DNA from: Methanomicrobiales archaeon
GTDB lineage: Archaea; Halobacteriota; Methanomicrobia; Methanomicrobiales; JACTUA01
Assembly (NCBI GenBank): GCA_028678905.1
Contig: JAJRCO010000198.1
Location: forward strand, 1 to 10,105
Reading direction: 5' to 3'
Length of the DNA stretch: 10,105 nucleotides
Shown one piece after another: positions 6,725 through 10,105 of this stretch. The notes under the pieces were generated by a model. It saw nothing but the letters and a program-made list of their open reading frames with translations. It was not told where the DNA came from and made no database searches. How positions within the stretch are numbered: the first letter of the stretch is position 1; each line of letters begins with the position of its first letter. The translations under genes were made by a program, and so were the position numbers.

Positions 6725-7153
6725 AAAAAACACAAGATTGCGCCTGGTTGGGACCTTCTGACCGAGAGCATGAGGGTGAATTATTTTTCGGGGATATCTC
6801 GTCACGGTGCAACATGACCCTGCCGTTTCCCCCAGCAAGCGCGACAGATCCGGAAGAGCGGATACTCGAACTGGTCAAGCACTTCACCATCCTCACCGCG
6901 GTCCCGGATATAGGCAGTTATCCCGCATCATCACCCACCGAGAGGGGCATTGTATCTTCGGGGATGCACCGAGCCGATCGCGTGGGAGGACGCAGAAGGG
7001 CGGGAATTTTCTCTGCGAGGGGCACCGTCGTCCCTCGTCTGGGGGATAACGGAACTTCGGCCGAGATCCTCCCGGAAAAAAATAGAATCATCGGGATTCG
7101 TCGATCACGATAAGGGCTATTTTGCTGCCTGGCTGGGATGGTGGGGAAATTAG
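6711..7153 (+). pseudogene. Small hypothetical gene broken by two apparent homopolymer frameshifts
   Basis: No single frame covers this stretch, but three segments join well. The ATG at 6711 (AAGGAG 11 nt upstream, inside the DHPS-like gene, overlapping its end by 14 nt) gives MGLFKK and then meets a stop at 6759. Removing one base from the A8 run (6723-6730) moves it into a frame open through about 6940, encoding CAWLGPSDREHEGELFFGD, NMTLPFPPASATDPEERILE and LVKHFTILTAVPDIGSYP. Removing one base from GGGG (6944-6947) leads into the frame ending at the TAG at 7151-7153, with TEPIAWEDAEGREFSLRG, SSLVWGITELRP and the tail GFVDHDKGYFAAWLGWWGN. The length minus two bases is exactly 147 codons. 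The joined product, about 146 residues, looks soluble and acidic; I do not recognise the family. A shorter intact reading from the ATG at 6814 is an alternative. It could be a pseudogene or two sequencing errors. Confidence 0.55.
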
Positions 7154-7207
7154 ATTTCAGGATCCGAGGTGTAATCTTTCCTCGCTCCCGGCGATAGGAG
7201 TATATCG

Positions 7208-7251
7208 AAAAAGGCAGAAAAGATAATAGTTCTGCGAATCGTCCCGAAAAA
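7208..7251 (-). terminator. Oligo-T terminator region after the RND gene
   Basis: On the minus strand, just past the stop at 7258-7260, come TTTTT (7251-7247), TTTT (7221-7218) and TTTTT (7212-7208). Archaeal RNA polymerase commonly stops at such T-rich runs without needing a hairpin. The position right after the gene and before the opposing small gene fits, but the runs are short. Confidence 0.4.
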
Positions 7252-7257
7252 CAGGAT

Positions 7258-9513
7258 TCAGGCAGTGGCCTCTTCGGCCGTTGGATATTTCAATCCTTTC
7301 CTATCTTCATACGCGCCCACCAGGGAGAGAATGGCCGGCATCACCACGATCGCTCCGATCAGGGTGAATGCGACGGTGATAACGGTTACCGTCCCGAAGT
7401 TACTGATCATGTTGAACGCCGAAAGGGTCAGGGCAGCAAACCCGAAAACCGTGGTGAGCCCCGAAACGGTGATCGCCGTCCCGATCTGAGAAACAGCCTG
7501 CTGGATTGCCGGAATCAGGGTGGCCCCTCGTTTCCGCTCCTCAAACGCCCGTTCCATGATCAGGATAGTATACTCGGACGCGACTCCGATAGTCATGGAG
7601 CCAAGGGTTGCTGTCATGGGAGTATAATCGATCCCCAGGACATACATGATCAGCCCGTTCCACCCCACTATCAGTACAATGGGAACCACGGGAGTGATCG
7701 CGCGTCCCAATCTACGATATATAAGGTAAAGGAAGGTGAGTATCAATCCGAGAGCAAGGAGGGTCATCAGGAGCTTGCCTGACGAAATCTCCCGGATCAG
7801 GTTGGTAAACATTTCCCCCATTCCGGTGATGTGTGCAGTGATGCCGGGTGGAGGCTCGTTCCAGGAGATGTCACGCTGGATACCATCGAGAGCGGCCATC
7901 GCCGCATTGTTCTCCATTTGGATCATCGAGATCTCGATCACCGCCAGAGAGTTCCCGCTTAGATAACGTTTTTTCACTTCTTCGGGAATGAGTCCAAGTA
8001 CGCGCTCTATCTCATAATTTGTGTCAGGTATCGATCCACCGTTGTACTCCTTCACCACATCGACGATACTACGGGAACCTGTTACCTTGCTGTTGTGGGT
8101 CTCCTCATATTCCTGAAAATCCTGCATCCAGGTGAGACCATCCACGGTGAGAATTCCATCCCCCTGAACAAAGATGGGAACCCCTCCGCTGGGACCCATT
8201 GCCCGGGTGACTTTGTCCAGCTGTATCTTGGCCGGCATGTCGGAGGGGACAAACGTCTTTTCATCTGTATTGATGATAATCTGATTGTCCAGTTGTATCC
8301 CTACCACTGCGATAAGAGCACATAGTAGAATCACGGGGACGGGATTGGCGGCCACTTTTCCGGCGAGAGATCCCACACGTGAATTATATCGTTCCATCAT
8401 TCCGCCCTTTTTCTGGGCGTCAGTCGACTTTTGGAGGGGACGGTAGCGCAGGAGAACTCCTGCGGTGGGGACTATTACCAGGGCGGCAAGATAACAGGAG
8501 ATCAGGCCGATGACGCAAACGATTCCAAAACCCTGAATCATGGGAATCGGGGCTATCCACAGCGCAAGGAATCCCATACAGGTGGCTAGCATTGCATAGA
8601 GCACCGAGGGTCCGGCATTGGTCACGGTGTTTCTTACCGCATCCGGGAGTGAGGATTTTCGGGCCTCTTCATCGAAACGGGAATGGAACTGGATGGCATA
8701 ATCGATACCGATGCCGATCAGAACCGGGAAGGCTCCGATCACTACCATGCTAATCTTGATACCCAACAGGCCCATAATGCCGAAGGTAAGCAGCACTCCT
8801 GCCCCTACAATAAACACCGAGAGCAGGCGGTACCGGACATGTCCGAAAAAGATCCCTACCGCGATTACCATCAGGATCATCGCCGCCAGGAGGAGTGTGC
8901 TCATGGAGACGCTCATCTCGTTCATCATCTGCTGGCCGAATGCAGACTCTCCAGTCAAAGTGACTACCACACCGGGCGGAGGCGAGGAAATGCCGATCCT
9001 CGCGTTCATGCTGTCAAGCATGCTGAACGTGGAGTCCTGAGGTACTCCGGGTTCGACGCCAATTATGGAGAGCATCATCGTGGGAGAGGGGCTCATTCCG
9101 GAGAGAACTTCCGCAGGGATACGGGCTTTAGCCTGATCGATTTCTGCGTACGATGTCGGGAGAATTCCACCGTTTGCCTGTTTCAGGAGATCGGTGATGC
9201 CAGTTACACCGGTGACATACCTTTCATCCGCCAGTTCTCCCTCCAGGCGGTCCACGTACGCAAGTACATCAGGGGTGAATGCGTTGTCCGCTTCGATAAG
9301 GACGATAATATTATCGGACTGAAAATTGTTGACATATTTCTGCAGCAGCATCCCACGTTCGGTGTTCTCGTCCACGTAGGTGCTCATACCGGTCTCCATG
9401 GTGGTGAGACTGGCCCCGATCAGAGCGACAATAAGGAGACCGGCGATCGCCCCGGCTACCAGGAGAGGACGCCGGTTGATCGCAGCCGCGATGTAATCAA
9501 AAAATGAATGCAT
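7258..9513 (-). CDS. RND superfamily transporter (HAE3/MMPL-like)
   Basis: This 751-residue, 12-helix protein is a proton-driven exporter of the hydrophobe/amphiphile efflux-3 type, acting in the cytoplasmic membrane. It shows the classic duplicated plan. Half one has TM1 (about 17-37), an outer loop (about 40-203) and TM2-6 (about 205-356). Half two has TM7 (about 391-409), an outer loop (410-578) and TM8-12 (about 580-735). Both loops end in a matching segment: PPPGVVVTLTGESAFGQQM (178-196) and PPPGITAHITGMGEMFTNL (554-572). The TM4 motif GIGIDYAIQFHSRF (267-280) carries Asp271, the expected proton-relay residue; in the second half the matching site is VASEYTILIMERAFEE with Glu647 instead of Asp. 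The ATG at 9513 has a modest AGGAT site. The substrate is unknown; archaeal members may move lipids or other hydrophobic compounds. It lies 77 bp downstream of the gene for an extracytoplasmic Ig-like protein on the same strand. Confidence 0.92.
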   Translation of the reverse strand: MHSFFDYIAAAINRRPLLVAGAIAGLLIVALIGASLTTMETGMSTYVDENTERGMLLQKYVNNFQSDNIIVLIEADNAFTPDVLAYVDRLEGELADERYVTGVTGITDLLKQANGGILPTSYAEIDQAKARIPAEVLSGMSPSPTMMLSIIGVEPGVPQDSTFSMLDSMNARIGISSPPPGVVVTLTGESAFGQQMMNEMSVSMSTLLLAAMILMVIAVGIFFGHVRYRLLSVFIVGAGVLLTFGIMGLLGIKISMVVIGAFPVLIGIGIDYAIQFHSRFDEEARKSSLPDAVRNTVTNAGPSVLYAMLATCMGFLALWIAPIPMIQGFGIVCVIGLISCYLAALVIVPTAGVLLRYRPLQKSTDAQKKGGMMERYNSRVGSLAGKVAANPVPVILLCALIAVVGIQLDNQIIINTDEKTFVPSDMPAKIQLDKVTRAMGPSGGVPIFVQGDGILTVDGLTWMQDFQEYEETHNSKVTGSRSIVDVVKEYNGGSIPDTNYEIERVLGLIPEEVKKRYLSGNSLAVIEISMIQMENNAAMAALDGIQRDISWNEPPPGITAHITGMGEMFTNLIREISSGKLLMTLLALGLILTFLYLIYRRLGRAITPVVPIVLIVGWNGLIMYVLGIDYTPMTATLGSMTIGVASEYTILIMERAFEERKRGATLIPAIQQAVSQIGTAITVSGLTTVFGFAALTLSAFNMISNFGTVTVITVAFTLIGAIVVMPAILSLVGAYEDRKGLKYPTAEEATA

Positions 9514-9556
9514 GCAGATCCTTGTATCCTGTCTGTTTATTGCTCAGTTTAAGGCG

Positions 9557-9564
9557 AAAATATG
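9557..9564 (-). promoter_or_regulatory. Candidate TATA box for the RND gene
   Basis: Minus-strand CATATTTT sits about 44-51 nt before the ATG at 9513, which would place transcription start near 9535 with a leader of roughly 20-25 nt. No clear purine-rich BRE precedes it. The RND gene may instead, or also, be read through from the upstream gene. Confidence 0.3.
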
Positions 9565-9590
9565 TGGATGTACCTAGGGTGTCGCACCTA

Positions 9591-10105
9591 TTACTGTTTT
9601 CTCTGGAAGCTTCGGAGCACCCAGACCGATCCGATGAACCCTACCGCGACGAGGCTCAGTGACAGGGGGTTCAGCAGTCCGCCCAGCACACCAGGCCCCT
9701 GAACGACACTGATCCGCACCTTCATAGTGTCGGAAATCAGGCTATTATCCAGTGCGTCACGATACCGGATCTCGGAATCAAGCCCATACTCTTTTATTGT
9801 TGCGGCTGCATCGGCGGTGATCTCAAACCGGGCGGTACTTGTAGCTCCTGGAGCGATATCCCCAAGAAATGCTGTATCGTCGCCACTGGTGAACGGATCG
9901 ACCGCACTGATCCGGGCCTGTGCATTATAGACGGCCGCCTCTCCGATATTTTTATACTCGACTTCGATTACCTGTTTCTGTCCAGGAGCTATTTCTGCAG
10001 ATCCCGATACGATGGAGAAGTCCACCTTTCCTCCTACCGGCACTCCGAAAGTCACACTCTCTGTATGCACGGTATCTCCATCCTGATTCTGGTAATAGAG
10101 AACCA
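9591..10105 (-). CDS. COG1361-like extracytoplasmic protein with Ig-like domain and C-terminal membrane anchor, C-terminal part (runs off the right edge)
   Basis: The visible 171 codons stay open to the window edge; the internal GTG at 10070 is not needed as a start because VLYYQNQDGDT continues upstream in frame. The sequence shows one beta-rich Ig-like (NEW3/CARDB-type) domain with the pattern PGQKQVIEVEYKNIGEAAVY, then LGDIAPGATSTARFEI, followed by a single C-terminal hydrophobic helix (about LLNPLSLSLVAVGFIGSVWVL) and a basic tail RSFQRKQ. This topology puts the domain outside the cell, anchored in the membrane. Such COG1361 proteins are often found beside HAE3 RND transporters in methanogens, so it may act as a periplasm-like adaptor or surface partner of the exporter; that role is inferred from neighbourhood only. 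The N-terminal part, including any signal peptide, is missing. Confidence 0.8.
   Translation of the reverse strand, partial: VLYYQNQDGDTVHTESVTFGVPVGGKVDFSIVSGSAEIAPGQKQVIEVEYKNIGEAAVYNAQARISAVDPFTSGDDTAFLGDIAPGATSTARFEITADAAATIKEYGLDSEIRYRDALDNSLISDTMKVRISVVQGPGVLGGLLNPLSLSLVAVGFIGSVWVLRSFQRKQ

Noticed and set aside
6711..6761. A 16-residue peptide (MGLFKKNTRLRLVGTF) as a stand-alone small gene
   Set aside because: It is better explained as the start of the frameshifted gene at 6711-7153, since removing one A joins it to a long open frame.
6305..6838. Minus-strand open frame of 177 codons across the end of the DHPS-like gene
   Set aside because: It is antisense to conserved DHPS-like sequence and the small gene; the product lacks any recognisable motif.
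8683..9507. Plus-strand open frame of 274 codons
   Set aside because: It is antisense to the RND transporter; the product is an unusual His/Arg/Asp-rich string, as expected from the complement of hydrophobic codons.
9578..9588. GGTG-TCG-CACC hairpin just after the stop of the COG1361-like gene, considered as a terminator
   Set aside because: The stem is only 4 bp, and on the minus strand no T-run follows, so there is no good reason to call it a terminator.
1..10105. Searched for CRISPR arrays, insertion-sequence ends, tRNA genes, toxin-antitoxin pairs and phage or defence genes
   Set aside because: By eye no regularly spaced direct repeats, transposase motifs, cloverleaf-like sequences or defence-family motifs were found; the region reads as ordinary chromosome.

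Overview
This window looks like chromosomal DNA from a methanogenic archaeon, most likely of the Methanomicrobiales. The evidence is an archaeal-type 2-oxoacid:ferredoxin oxidoreductase, an archaeal dihydropteroate-synthase-like protein of the kind linked to methanopterin, a short archaeal TruA, a CHASE4/HAMP/GAF histidine kinase with the archaeal 'HDxxN' H-box, and an HAE3-type RND transporter next to a COG1361-like surface protein. The lineage is inferred from protein families; there is no rRNA or tRNA here to confirm it. Coding density is high, base composition is moderately GC-rich, and several genes have GGAGGTG-like ribosome binding sites.

Layout. Positions 1-1202 (minus strand) hold the beta subunit and the N-terminal part of the alpha subunit of a 2-oxoacid:ferredoxin oxidoreductase, overlapping by 10 nt. 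A divergent intergenic region of about 335 bp carries palindromes and separates this operon from a plus-strand membrane histidine kinase (1538-3829). The kinase ends tail-to-tail, with a 15-nt overlap, against truA (3815-4603, minus). truA is preceded with a 2-nt gap by a PHP-domain phosphoesterase (4606-5265, minus), so these two form a compact operon. A very short divergent gap follows, then a plus-strand dihydropteroate-synthase-like gene (5312-6724).

Immediately downstream, and overlapping its end, is what appears to be a small gene of unknown function (6711-7153). It reads as one continuous protein of about 146 residues only if one base is removed from each of two homopolymer runs (A8 and G4), so it is either a young pseudogene or two sequencing errors. 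The right end (minus strand) holds a complete RND transporter (7258-9513). Upstream of it is the C-terminal part of a membrane-anchored, Ig-like-domain extracellular protein that runs off the window.

The genes fall into four functional groups: ferredoxin-linked central carbon metabolism with a divergent sensor kinase; tRNA modification with a metal-dependent phosphoesterase; a pterin-related enzyme with its broken small neighbour; and an envelope export module. I do not see a defence system, mobile element, CRISPR array or clear signs of recent transfer. The best candidates for a second look are the frameshifted small gene, the orphan kinase beside the oxidoreductase operon, and the RND/surface-protein pair.
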